64,000 nt of DNA from the NCBI GenBank assembly GCA_910584365.1, contig CAJUAF010000008.1:1-64000 (forward strand), read 5' to 3'. Each line of letters starts with the position of its first letter. Positions within the stretch are counted from its first letter, which is position 1. Under the pieces are notes generated by a model, which ran no database searches, was not told the DNA's origin, and worked only from the letters and a program-made list of their open reading frames with translations. Positions 1-6,799 of the stretch are shown piece after piece. This DNA is from an uncultured Muribaculaceae bacterium (GTDB lineage: Bacteria; Bacteroidota; Bacteroidia; Bacteroidales; Muribaculaceae). Made by a program: the position numbers and the translations under genes.

Positions 1-230
1 ATGAGGAATATCCTTATTCCCGTGCCAAGGGCTATCCCTATGATTCCGAAGAAGAAGAGGATTATGGGGATGATTCCTCAACTTCCGCCAACAAGTTCCT
101 TTTCAACGTAGGCGCAGGTGCCGAATATGCACTGACCTCCAAACTCTCCGTAGGCGTGGAACTGAAATATCAGTATATGAGCCATTTCAGCCGTCTTCCC
201 ATCACTGTCGGCGTAACCTACAAATTCTAA
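1..230 (+). CDS. Outer-membrane beta-barrel protein, C-terminal part (5' end outside window)
   Basis: An open frame enters from the left edge (codons in phase with position 3) and stops with TAA at 228-230. The visible 75 residues contain an acidic loop (SEEEEDYGDD) and then alternating hydrophobic strands ending GVTYKF, the terminal aromatic residue typical of outer-membrane barrels recognised by the BAM machinery. The repeated phrases GAGAEYALTSKLSVGVELKY suggest an OmpA/porin-like small barrel. Only the end is visible, so no family can be named. The next gene starts 6 nt after the stop, so the two are probably co-transcribed. Confidence 0.7.
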   Translation, partial: EEYPYSRAKGYPYDSEEEEDYGDDSSTSANKFLFNVGAGAEYALTSKLSVGVELKYQYMSHFSRLPITVGVTYKF

Positions 231-236
231 ATCAAG

Positions 237-662
237 ATGAAGAAGTATCTATCAATCCTTGTGGCTGTCATGCTGGCAGCCATGTCGTTCACTCTCACTT
301 CCTGCGGAGATGATGACAACGAAGATGAACCTGAGAATCCGGAAGCAGCATCTATTATAGGGCGTTGGAACTGCACCGATGTCACCATGAAGTCAGACTT
401 CGCAACAGAAGCCGGGATGCAAGAGGGTGATTTTATCCAGTTCAACGCCGATGGTTCTTGCAGTTATTCAGAGGGGGGCATATCCTATAATGCCAAATAC
501 AAAAAGGAGAGTAACAAGGTAACCATCTATGATTCAAATGACCCTGAATCGTTCGATATACCCGTAGAGTATGAAATCAAAAGTCTTACTGAAAAAGAAC
601 TGGTATTGTTTGCGAATCTATACATCGCCACATGGACTGGTAGATTCCAACGTGTTAACTGA
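237..662 (+). CDS. Small lipoprotein, lipocalin-like
   Basis: This 141-residue protein begins with a signal peptide ending in the lipobox LTSC (Cys about residue 23), followed by an acidic Asp/Glu-rich stretch (CGDDDNEDEPENPE) that could act as a Bacteroidetes surface-export signal. The mature part begins IIGRWNCTDV and alternates short beta strands (FNADGSCSY, YEIKSLTEKELVLF), which resembles the lipocalin-like domains common in Bacteroidales lipoproteins. No ligand can be inferred. It follows the barrel gene by 6 nt and is followed by a clear terminator at 721-750, so it probably ends that operon. Base composition is AT-richer than the core genes further right. Confidence 0.75.
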   Translation: MKKYLSILVAVMLAAMSFTLTSCGDDDNEDEPENPEAASIIGRWNCTDVTMKSDFATEAGMQEGDFIQFNADGSCSYSEGGISYNAKYKKESNKVTIYDSNDPESFDIPVEYEIKSLTEKELVLFANLYIATWTGRFQRVN

Positions 663-720
663 CATCAGTTAAACCAATACAGTTCTCATAGGTAATTTAT
701 CCCATATAGAACTTTAGGAG

Positions 721-750
721 AGCAACACTAATTATAGGTGTTGCTTTTTG
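721..750 (+). terminator. Rho-independent terminator
   Basis: AGCAACAC (721-728) pairs with GTGTTGCT (738-745) around a 9-nt loop and runs into a T tract. It lies about 60 nt after the stop of the small lipoprotein gene and closes the first operon. Confidence 0.8.
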
Positions 751-762
751 TTTTGATATTAT

Positions 763-793
763 TTTGATATTCAGGATTTTATGTCTAATTTTG
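763..793 (+). promoter_or_regulatory. Bacteroidetes-type promoter with no obvious gene behind it
   Basis: TTTG (763-766), 19 nt, then TAATTTTG (786-793) matches the Bacteroidetes sigma-ABfr consensus TTTG-N19/20-TAnnTTTG exactly. Transcription should start near 797-801. No open frame follows before the terminator at 912-948, so it would produce a short RNA of about 150 nt ending with the tRNA-like module described next. Confidence 0.55.
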
Positions 794-882
794 CAGGAGA
801 TAACCCCAGCCATGTTTGGTGTCGCCATTGCGATAACACGCTGATTCATAATATGATATTCAATGCTGGCAGTGTCGAGGTG

Positions 883-907
883 AGCGGTTCGAGTCCGCTG
901 TACTCCA
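883..907 (+). other. tRNA 3'-end-like module (T-arm plus acceptor strand)
   Basis: AGCGG (883-887), the 7-nt loop TTCGAGT (888-894) and CCGCT (895-899) form a canonical T-arm. It is followed by a 7-nt acceptor-like strand GTACTCC (900-906) and a discriminator-like A. No GGAGTAC partner, D-arm or anticodon arm is visible upstream at the right distance. Only GGAG at 796-799, which is at the predicted transcription start, could pair with CTCC, and that would give a 112-nt molecule, too long for a tRNA. Two readings fit: the displaced 3' end of a tRNA gene left by an integrated element, with its native terminator still attached, or a small RNA with a tRNA-like 3' end. I cannot decide between them. 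Confidence 0.5.
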
Positions 908-911
908 CTTC

Positions 912-948
912 AAGTCACTGACTATCATTTAGTTGGTGACTTTTTTGT
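912..948 (+). terminator. Rho-independent terminator behind the tRNA-like module
   Basis: AAGTCAC (912-918) pairs with GTGACTT (936-942), continuing into a run of six T. It sits 5 nt after the tRNA-like acceptor end, as expected for a tRNA or small-RNA gene. Confidence 0.75.
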
Positions 949-986
949 TTTCACTCCTCTCAACACTATTATCATTACTTTTGCAT

Positions 987-1811
987 ATGAAACTCCTGCT
1001 TCGCGCTATTGTATGTCTAATTTTGGCATCGGTCAGTATAGACCAGGGTTACTCCCGCACTGTCTTGTCTGAATCAACAAGAGAGCCGATTGTGTACGCA
1101 AATGTAGGTGTAATAAACCGGAATGTAGGTACAGTGACCGATACGTCGGGACATTTCTCGTTAAAAATACCTTCTGACTTTATAAACGATTCCATAAGAA
1201 TTTCTTCGATTGGTTACGTAGCCAGAACATTTGCAGTGAAGGACATTGATAACTTGCCTGACACCATACTTCTGGATGATGACATCATACGGTTGAGTGA
1301 AGTTGTCGTGAAACCGCAGCGAATTAAGCAGAAAACAGCCGGGCGCAAAAGTGCCGGCGGTTTTATCTATATAGAAGTCGAAGGATATAAGGCGGCGGGT
1401 CAAGGGCTTGCAACTCCATTAAAAGTTAAGGAACGCGCATGGCTAAAAGAGTTGGGATTCACTATTCTTACAGAGAACCGGCCGCTCTCCAGAATGAAAT
1501 TCAGGGTTAATGTCTATCGCAAAGAACAGGATCAATATATATTGCAAAACTTTAATCCGATATATTTTGACTATGACAAATCTCAACTTGAGAATGGTCA
1601 GTTTACATACAGGTTTCCGGATGAAATAATGTTGGAGGAGGGAAATTATTATATAGAACTTGAGTTTCTTGAGAATTTCACAAATGAATATTTCATTATG
1701 AGTACGAAGCCTTTGACAGGTAAGACGCGCTATCGATACGCAAGTCAATCCGCTTGGGAAACATTACCTTTTGGAGCGCCCGTCTATATTGAATACGACA
1801 GTGTGGAATAA
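987..1811 (+). CDS. Secreted protein with CarboxypepD-regulatory-like domain
   Basis: I start this gene at the ATG at 987 because a signal peptide (MKLLLRAIVCLILASVSIDQG) begins there; the frame upstream runs through a terminator. The 274-residue product has an N-terminal beta-sandwich of the CarboxypepD_reg-like type, with TVLSESTREPIVYANVGV and GTVTDTSGHFSLKIP corresponding to the usual GxVxDxxGxPLxxAxVxV and TDxxGxFxL motifs. After SEVVVKPQ comes a region with no domain I recognise. Such domains sit at the N terminus of TonB receptors, but no plug or barrel follows, so it is probably a stand-alone periplasmic or surface protein. It has no clear operon partner and is AT-rich compared with the core. 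Confidence 0.75.
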   Translation: MKLLLRAIVCLILASVSIDQGYSRTVLSESTREPIVYANVGVINRNVGTVTDTSGHFSLKIPSDFINDSIRISSIGYVARTFAVKDIDNLPDTILLDDDIIRLSEVVVKPQRIKQKTAGRKSAGGFIYIEVEGYKAAGQGLATPLKVKERAWLKELGFTILTENRPLSRMKFRVNVYRKEQDQYILQNFNPIYFDYDKSQLENGQFTYRFPDEIMLEEGNYYIELEFLENFTNEYFIMSTKPLTGKTRYRYASQSAWETLPFGAPVYIEYDSVE

Positions 1812-1888
1812 CATCTTCCCGCACCACTTGCTCACACCCTGATTCTGTGATACGGTTCATATGGGGAGGGGAGATTCTGACAGCACCC

Positions 1889-1948
1889 TCGCCATCCGGG
1901 CGAAAAATAAGGCGATGCGCCAGAATCTTGAATTCTGACACATCGCTT
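1889..1948 (-). terminator. Two-hairpin intergenic element, copy 1; terminator of the oxalate operon
   Basis: A short hairpin (TCGCC 1889-1893 with GGCGA 1899-1903), the spacer AAAAATAAG and a 15-bp hairpin (1912-1926 with 1932-1946) lie just past the stop of the AEC transporter gene. Read on the minus strand the long stem is complete, using two G-U pairs, and runs into CTTATTTTTCG, a good rho-independent terminator. A related element with the same spacer GGGCGAAAAATAAGGCG lies at 59027-59080, so this is also a dispersed repeat. Confidence 0.7.
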
Positions 1949-1973
1949 TAGTGTATGAGGGAGAGGGATTACG

Positions 1974-2948
1974 TCAGAAGGCGGCCAGGGCTACGTCGGT
2001 AAGCCATATCCAGAGGGGACAGAAGCCGATGAAGAGGATTACCGAGAGGGTCAGCGAGGAGGTGCCGGTGGCAACGTAGGTGTCGTATTCGTCGGCGATG
2101 ATGATGCCTGAGAATGCGGGGGGAAGTGCGCAGGCTACAACGAGCATCTTCAGGTTGATGGGTTCCATGTGGAAGACCAGACCGAGGATGAGGACGAAGG
2201 CGGGCATGACGATCATCTTCAGGATGGATCCCAGAACGGCCTGCCAGTTGATGGTGAACTTGATGGCGGAAAGGGTGATACCGGCGGAGAAGACGGCCAT
2301 CGAGGCGTTGGCTTTGGCGATGAGGTCGAAGGAGGGGCTGGCCCATTTAGGCCAGGGTATCCCGACGACAACCCAGATGACTGCCAGGATAGGAGCCCAG
2401 GCGACAGGCTGCTCCAGGGCATGGATGACGGGTTTCCAGGCGCTTTCCTTTTTGGTGGAGCCGGGGTTCTGCTTCTCGAGGGAGGCGTTCATCAGCGACA
2501 GGCCGACGGGGATGCCGATGGCGTTGACGACGATGCCGACGATTGCCACCACAAGGGCTACCGCAGGGGTAGTGCCGAAGATAGGCTCCAGCACGGCGAA
2601 TCCCAGGAAGCCGATTGTCGGCGATCCGCTGATAAGGGCCGAGACGGCGGCGTCGGCGCCGGTGTTCTTCTTGAAGCAATACTTGAAGATGAAGTAGACG
2701 AGCATGAAGCAGACCATGATACCCACGGTGGAGATTATCGTCAGCTTGATGTCCTTGACGAGCATTTCGCGGGAGGCCTGCACGATGGAGACGAACAGGG
2801 CGGCGGGCAATGCGTAGTCAAGCACCACTTTGTTGAATTTCTTGGAGTCTTCTCCCGTGAAGACCCCTTTCTTGCCGGAAATATAGCCGGCGAGCATCAC
2901 CACGATTATCGGGACGATGGCATACAGGATTACATGAGAAATATCCAT
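1974..2948 (-). CDS. AEC-family membrane transporter, putative oxalate/formate carrier
   Basis: This 324-residue protein is almost wholly hydrophobic, with about ten membrane segments (e.g. VILYAIVPIIVVMLAGYIS at the N terminus and SLTLSVILFIGFCPLWIWL at the C terminus). Its two halves are separated by a hydrophilic stretch (NASLEKQNPGSTKKESAWKP), the usual layout of the auxin efflux carrier/malate permease (AEC) family. It is the last gene of an frc-oxc-transporter cluster and starts 59 nt after oxc. In E. coli the same order occurs as yfdW-yfdU-yfdV, where yfdV is also an AEC protein. I therefore infer transport of oxalate, formate or a related dicarboxylate; the substrate is not proven by sequence. 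It is unrelated to the MFS antiporter OxlT of Oxalobacter. Confidence 0.8.
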   Translation of the reverse strand: MDISHVILYAIVPIIVVMLAGYISGKKGVFTGEDSKKFNKVVLDYALPAALFVSIVQASREMLVKDIKLTIISTVGIMVCFMLVYFIFKYCFKKNTGADAAVSALISGSPTIGFLGFAVLEPIFGTTPAVALVVAIVGIVVNAIGIPVGLSLMNASLEKQNPGSTKKESAWKPVIHALEQPVAWAPILAVIWVVVGIPWPKWASPSFDLIAKANASMAVFSAGITLSAIKFTINWQAVLGSILKMIVMPAFVLILGLVFHMEPINLKMLVVACALPPAFSGIIIADEYDTYVATGTSSLTLSVILFIGFCPLWIWLTDVALAAF

Positions 2949-3007
2949 ATACTTGAGGTGCTAAATAGTTGATAATTCTAAGATAGTCGCCCTGTTTCGA
3001 AGAGGGG

Positions 3008-4747
3008 TCAGACGGTGTACTGGATAAGCGGAGTGGGGTTGAGGTAGCCGATATGGCCGCTTTCCTTTCCGGCGTCGCCGGCGAGCTGCACGTCGATGAT
3101 GGCCGGTGCTTTCGATACGATGGCTTCTGTCAGGGCGGCGGTCAGTTCGGCCGGGGTGGTGACGTAATAGTTCTTCGCGCCGAAAACTTCTCCCATCTTG
3201 TCGTAGCGGGCGGCAAGGTCAAGGGTGGTCGGAGCCGGGTCTTTCTCTATCGCGGGGTCGGTCGAGGGGTTGACGCCCATATTGTTGTAGATACCGCCGT
3301 TGTTGAAGATGACTACGGTGACGGGGAGCTTGAAGCGGCAGATGGTCGCGAAGTCCATGCCCGAGAACCCGAAGGCCGAGTCGCCCTCGATGGCTACGAC
3401 GGATTTGCCGGTGGCTACGGCGGCGCCGACAGCTGACCCCATGCCCATACCCATGATGGCCCATGTGGCGCAGTCGACGCGGTGGCGCGGCAGGGCCATG
3501 TCTACGGCGTCGCGGGTGTCGTCAAGAGTGTTGGCTCCTTCGTTGATGAGGATAATGTCGGGATTGGATTCCAGAATCGGTTTGACGGCCGACAGGGCGC
3601 TCCAGTGGTCCATAGGCTGCTTTGTGGAGGCTGCTTTCAGGCGGTCGGCGAACTTGATGTTCTTCGCCTTTGTCTCGGCCTGGAGGGAGGGTACCCACGC
3701 GGGATCGGTCTGCATCTTCTTCCCTTCCATGCCGGCGAGGATGGCGTCCAGCGAAAGATTGATGTCGCCGACAACGGGGGCTGCCACCGGCACGTTGACG
3801 TCGATTTCCTGAGGCTCCACGTCAAGCTGTATGAACTTGATGGCGGGATTCCATTTGCCGCGACCGAAAGACAGCATCCAGTTCAGGCGCGCTCCGACGA
3901 CCATCACCACGTCGGATTTCTCCATGATGTCCGAGCGGCAGGAAAGTGCGCTCAGGGGGCCGTTGTCGGGCATGATGCCTTTGGCCATAGACATCGGAAG
4001 ATAGGGGATGTTGCAGGTCTCGACAAGTTTTTTGATACGATCCTCAGCACGGGCGTATGCGGCTCCCTTACCCAAAAGGATTGCCGGACGCTTTGCCGTG
4101 GACAGGAGTTCCACGGCGCGGGCTACGGCCTGCTGGTTCGGGGCGACGGGAGTGTAGACATCCACCGGTTCATAGAAGAGTTTCTCGGCCTCTGCGGCGT
4201 CCATAATTTCGGCCAGCGCCGGAGTGGTCATGTCGATATAAACTCCGCCGGGACGACCGGAGACAGCGGCGCGGTAGGCGCGGGCTACGGCCGAGGGAAT
4301 ATCTTTTGCGTGGCTGCAACGGAAGGCCGCTTTTACAAGGGGACGGGCCGTATTGAGCTGGTCAAGCTGTTCGTATGTCCCCATGTTCATATCTACCATC
4401 GTCGGGTCGGATGCTCCGGAAATCTGAATCATAGGGTAGCAGTTCACGGTGGCGTTGGCCGTCGCTGTAAGTCCGTTGAGGAAGCCCAGGGAGGAGACGG
4501 TCAGCAGTACGCCGGGGGTCTTTGTCAGATAGCCGTGGGTGGCGGCGGCCATGCCGGCCTGCTGTTCGAAACGGAAACCCACGAATTTCACGCCTACTTT
4601 CTGCATGGCGTAGGCGGCTTCAGTGACGGGGATGCCCACAAGGCCGTAGACAGTATCGAGGTTGACACGTTTGAGAGCCTGGGCCAATATATACATTCCG
4701 GTTACCTGCTGGGGGAACTGGGGTGCGCTGGGGGCGGGAGTAGTCAT
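3008..4747 (-). CDS. oxc: Oxalyl-CoA decarboxylase
   Basis: This thiamine-diphosphate enzyme of 579 residues (Oxalobacter and E. coli enzymes are about 565) converts oxalyl-CoA to formyl-CoA and CO2 in the cytoplasm. The N-terminal Pyr domain carries the catalytic glutamate in FRFEQQAGMAAA (Glu61). The PP domain has the ThDP/Mg motif GDSAFGFSGMDF (from about residue 455) ending in NN at 482-483, and the C-terminal SGHIGYLNP segment matches the flexible tail that closes over substrate. It pairs with frc, 154 nt upstream: Frc moves CoA from formate to oxalate, and Oxc regenerates formyl-CoA. All motifs needed for activity are intact. The family assignment is strong because acetolactate synthases lack this C-terminal tail and this neighbour. 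Confidence 0.93.
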   Translation of the reverse strand: MTTPAPSAPQFPQQVTGMYILAQALKRVNLDTVYGLVGIPVTEAAYAMQKVGVKFVGFRFEQQAGMAAATHGYLTKTPGVLLTVSSLGFLNGLTATANATVNCYPMIQISGASDPTMVDMNMGTYEQLDQLNTARPLVKAAFRCSHAKDIPSAVARAYRAAVSGRPGGVYIDMTTPALAEIMDAAEAEKLFYEPVDVYTPVAPNQQAVARAVELLSTAKRPAILLGKGAAYARAEDRIKKLVETCNIPYLPMSMAKGIMPDNGPLSALSCRSDIMEKSDVVMVVGARLNWMLSFGRGKWNPAIKFIQLDVEPQEIDVNVPVAAPVVGDINLSLDAILAGMEGKKMQTDPAWVPSLQAETKAKNIKFADRLKAASTKQPMDHWSALSAVKPILESNPDIILINEGANTLDDTRDAVDMALPRHRVDCATWAIMGMGMGSAVGAAVATGKSVVAIEGDSAFGFSGMDFATICRFKLPVTVVIFNNGGIYNNMGVNPSTDPAIEKDPAPTTLDLAARYDKMGEVFGAKNYYVTTPAELTAALTEAIVSKAPAIIDVQLAGDAGKESGHIGYLNPTPLIQYTV

Positions 4748-4789
4748 AATCAGGTGTTTAAATTGTTTTTGACTGGAATAGTTGAAACT

Positions 4790-4834
4790 CCGAGGCTTGC
4801 GGAGGGCTTGTGCAGCACGCTCCGCAAGCCTCGG
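4790..4834 (-). promoter_or_regulatory. Perfect 15-bp hairpin between frc and oxc
   Basis: CCGAGGCTTGCGGAG (4790-4804) and CTCCGCAAGCCTCGG (4820-4834) form a perfect stem with a 15-nt loop inside the 154-nt frc-oxc gap. There is no T tract on the minus strand after it, so it is not a standard terminator. It could be an mRNA stabiliser, a processing site or a rho-type attenuator that sets the frc:oxc ratio. Function is inferred only from position. Confidence 0.6.
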
Positions 4835-4901
4835 ATGTGTTGGTCCGGCCGCGACGCAGCCGGAATTATGTCAGATTTGTAATCGAGGGGCCGGTATGAG
4901 A

Positions 4902-6209
4902 TTATTTCGCAGCGGGAGCATCGGGCTTAGGCATCGGGGCGGTGGTGCCGTTGGCCTTGAAGGTAGCGATTTGCTCGGCGGTATATCCCAGACCGGAAAG
5001 CACCTCGTCGGTGTTGCCTCCCAGAGTCGGGCAGGGACCGTAAGTAGGCTGATAGTTCGACAGGGTGAACGGGCATCCTACGGTTACGAATTCGCCGACT
5101 TCACCTCCCTGGTTGATTCTTACAAGGGTGTTGCCGTCGTAGAGGCTTTCGTCCTCCATTGTCTCGCGGGTCGACAGAACCGGAGCGCAGGGAACTCCGT
5201 AGGGAGCAAGCAGCTTGACAATCTCGTATTTGTCCTTGTCGATTGTCCATTCCTGGACACGTTTGATAAGGGCGGCCTTGTTGCGGTCGCGGGCGTCGGC
5301 GGTGTTGAAGTCCGGGTTGGTCAGCCAGTCTTCGAAGCCGAATGCCTGGCAGGCCTTCTCGAAGTCTTTCGCTCCGCGCTGGAAGATGATGTAGGCGTAT
5401 GCGTTGTCGTCGGTCTCCCATCCCTTGCATTTGTAGGTCCAGCCGAGAACGCCGGAACCCTCGGTGTTGCCCGAGCGGGGCACGTAGTCGGGGAACTTCT
5501 GGTTCGGGTACTGGGGATACTGCGTCAGATAACCGATTTTGTTGAGGGTCAGCTGGTCGCGGGTCTTGATACGGCAGAGGTTCAGACAGGCGTTGTGCAT
5601 CGACTGATAGACGAAGCAACCCTCGCCGGTGCGCTCGCGCTGCTGCAGGGCCGCCAGCAGACCGATCAGCAGGTGCATACCCGTATTGGAGTCGCCCAGG
5701 GCGGCGCCCGACTGGGTCGGGATGTTGTACTCCCCTTCATACCATCCGGTTGTGGTGGCGGCGCAGGCCGTAACCTGGGCGATAGGCTCGTAAGCCTTCA
5801 GGTCCTTGAAACGGGACGACAGAGGGAATCCCTTGATTGTACCGTAGATACAGCGCGGATTAAGTTTGTGGACCTCTTCCCAGCTGAAACCGAGCTTGTC
5901 CATTGCTCCGGGGTGGAGATTCTCCACGAAGATGTCGGCGCCCTGGATAAGTTTTGTCAGGATGGCCTTGCCGTCGGGAGTTGCGGCGTCGAGCGCCAGC
6001 GACTTCTTGTCGGAGTTGAGCTGAAGGAAGTAATAGCTCGGGCAGTCGGGGTTGAACTGGAGTTCCTTACGGGTGGCGTCCCCTACGCCGGGACGTTCAA
6101 TCTTGATGACCTCGGCACCGAGCCATGCCAGCATCTGAGTACATGAGGGACCGGACTGAACACTGGTGAAATCCACCACTTTTATACCTTGAAGAGGAGC
6201 GGTATTCAT
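4902..6209 (-). CDS. frc: Formyl-CoA:oxalate CoA-transferase
   Basis: This is a class III CoA-transferase of 435 residues (family about 416-428). It makes oxalyl-CoA from oxalate and formyl-CoA, feeding the decarboxylase encoded next. The N terminus LQGIKVVDFTSVQSGPSCTQ, the ADIFVENLHPGAMDKLGF segment and the catalytic aspartate in GAALGDSNTGMHL (Asp173, equivalent to Asp169 of the Oxalobacter enzyme) are all present. The glycine loop that shields the aspartyl-CoA intermediate probably lies near RSGNTEGSGVLGW. It is first in the operon; no consensus promoter was recognised in the upstream 450 bp. E. coli-like gene order raises the possibility of transfer, but composition resembles the host core, so any transfer is not recent. 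Confidence 0.92.
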   Translation of the reverse strand: MNTAPLQGIKVVDFTSVQSGPSCTQMLAWLGAEVIKIERPGVGDATRKELQFNPDCPSYYFLQLNSDKKSLALDAATPDGKAILTKLIQGADIFVENLHPGAMDKLGFSWEEVHKLNPRCIYGTIKGFPLSSRFKDLKAYEPIAQVTACAATTTGWYEGEYNIPTQSGAALGDSNTGMHLLIGLLAALQQRERTGEGCFVYQSMHNACLNLCRIKTRDQLTLNKIGYLTQYPQYPNQKFPDYVPRSGNTEGSGVLGWTYKCKGWETDDNAYAYIIFQRGAKDFEKACQAFGFEDWLTNPDFNTADARDRNKAALIKRVQEWTIDKDKYEIVKLLAPYGVPCAPVLSTRETMEDESLYDGNTLVRINQGGEVGEFVTVGCPFTLSNYQPTYGPCPTLGGNTDEVLSGLGYTAEQIATFKANGTTAPMPKPDAPAAK

Positions 6210-6673
6210 AACTTGAATTTTTTAGGTTTATATTTTTTGTGAAATTTCTTACATCCCGCTTTCCATTGCCGGGGAAAATCGCCCGGAGGCTTGGAAAGCC
6301 CGGCGCGGATTCTGCCGCGCTGTACTTTATAAACACCCCGCCCCGAGGAAAGTTTTTATTTTCATAAAAAAGGTAATTAGTGATTGTCCTGGATTTCCTT
6401 TAGGGAGAAATCCTCTCTGAAATAATAAGACATCCGGCTCCGATAAAGTTTAGTCCAGGTTGGCCAACGACACCTTTCCGGGGCTGAATGAAGTTTTTAC
6501 CCGACTCCGGATTGATTTTCCGGCATGATGTGTGATATTAGATTTAAAATATGTAAATTTACCAGATTTCTTTGATGGAAAAGTCGAGATAAGTCAAATG
6601 AGCTAATTGTGCTTGTTATCAGTGCAATAGTCGTTATCGATATTGCGGTGATTTTCCTGCTTTTGACCCGATT
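6210..6673. other. Intergenic region upstream of frc; no gene seen
   Basis: I find no convincing coding frame here. It should hold the promoter for the oxalate operon on the minus strand, but I see only a weak TAnnTTTG-like match (complement of 6368-6375) and no matching upstream TTTG. A small GCGCGG/CCGCGC hairpin lies at about 6303-6320. Base composition drops towards the island border near 6670. Confidence 0.5.
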
Positions 6674-6702
6674 TTCTCAAAAAGTACACCTTTTGTACCC
6701 TC
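6674..6702 (+). repeat. Candidate attL (imperfect direct repeat, left border)
   Basis: TTCTC, 2 nt, AAAGTACAC (6681-6689), 5 nt, GTAC (6695-6698), then CT. It aligns with 15518-15546 with the same spacing and 22 of 28 identical positions by hand count. It lies about 100 nt upstream of the integrase start, a usual place for an attachment site. Confidence 0.5.
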
Positions 6703-6751
6703 GATTATGGACTGTAGGAAGAGGGAAAATGTTAAGGTCTGTAAACGGCGA

Positions 6752-6783
6752 TTTTCAGATTATTATACCTCGGATTATCTTTG
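6752..6783 (+). promoter_or_regulatory. Promoter of the integrase gene
   Basis: TATCTTTG (6776-6783) is a full match to TAnnTTTG, with TTTT at 6752-6755 20 nt upstream as a weak -33 element. It predicts a leader of about 12 nt to the ATG at 6800, which supports that start over the ATG at 6707. Confidence 0.5.
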
Positions 6784-6799
6784 CGCAAATTATAATTGT

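Noticed and set aside
976..983. TACTTTTG as promoter of the CarboxypepD-like gene
   Set aside because: It lies only 3 nt before the ATG and has no TTTG at -33, so transcription would begin inside the gene; probably chance.
933..986. Upstream extension of the CarboxypepD-like gene
   Set aside because: It starts with TTG inside the terminator hairpin at 912-948; the signal peptide begins at the ATG at 987.
3482..4882. Long open frame on the plus strand, antisense to oxc
   Set aside because: It mirrors the codons of a clearly functional gene; the protein is Gly/Val/His-rich without domains. Similar shadows lie over serS (20856-22007), the helicase (22560-24095), cysS (23930-25399), ftsA (38911-40137), murD (45015-46235), mraY (46220-47659) and the GH5 gene (57534-58919).
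6707..6799. Earlier ATG start for the integrase
   Set aside because: The segment overlaps the TAnnTTTG promoter and adds residues unlike any integrase N terminus; the ATG at 6800 fits better.
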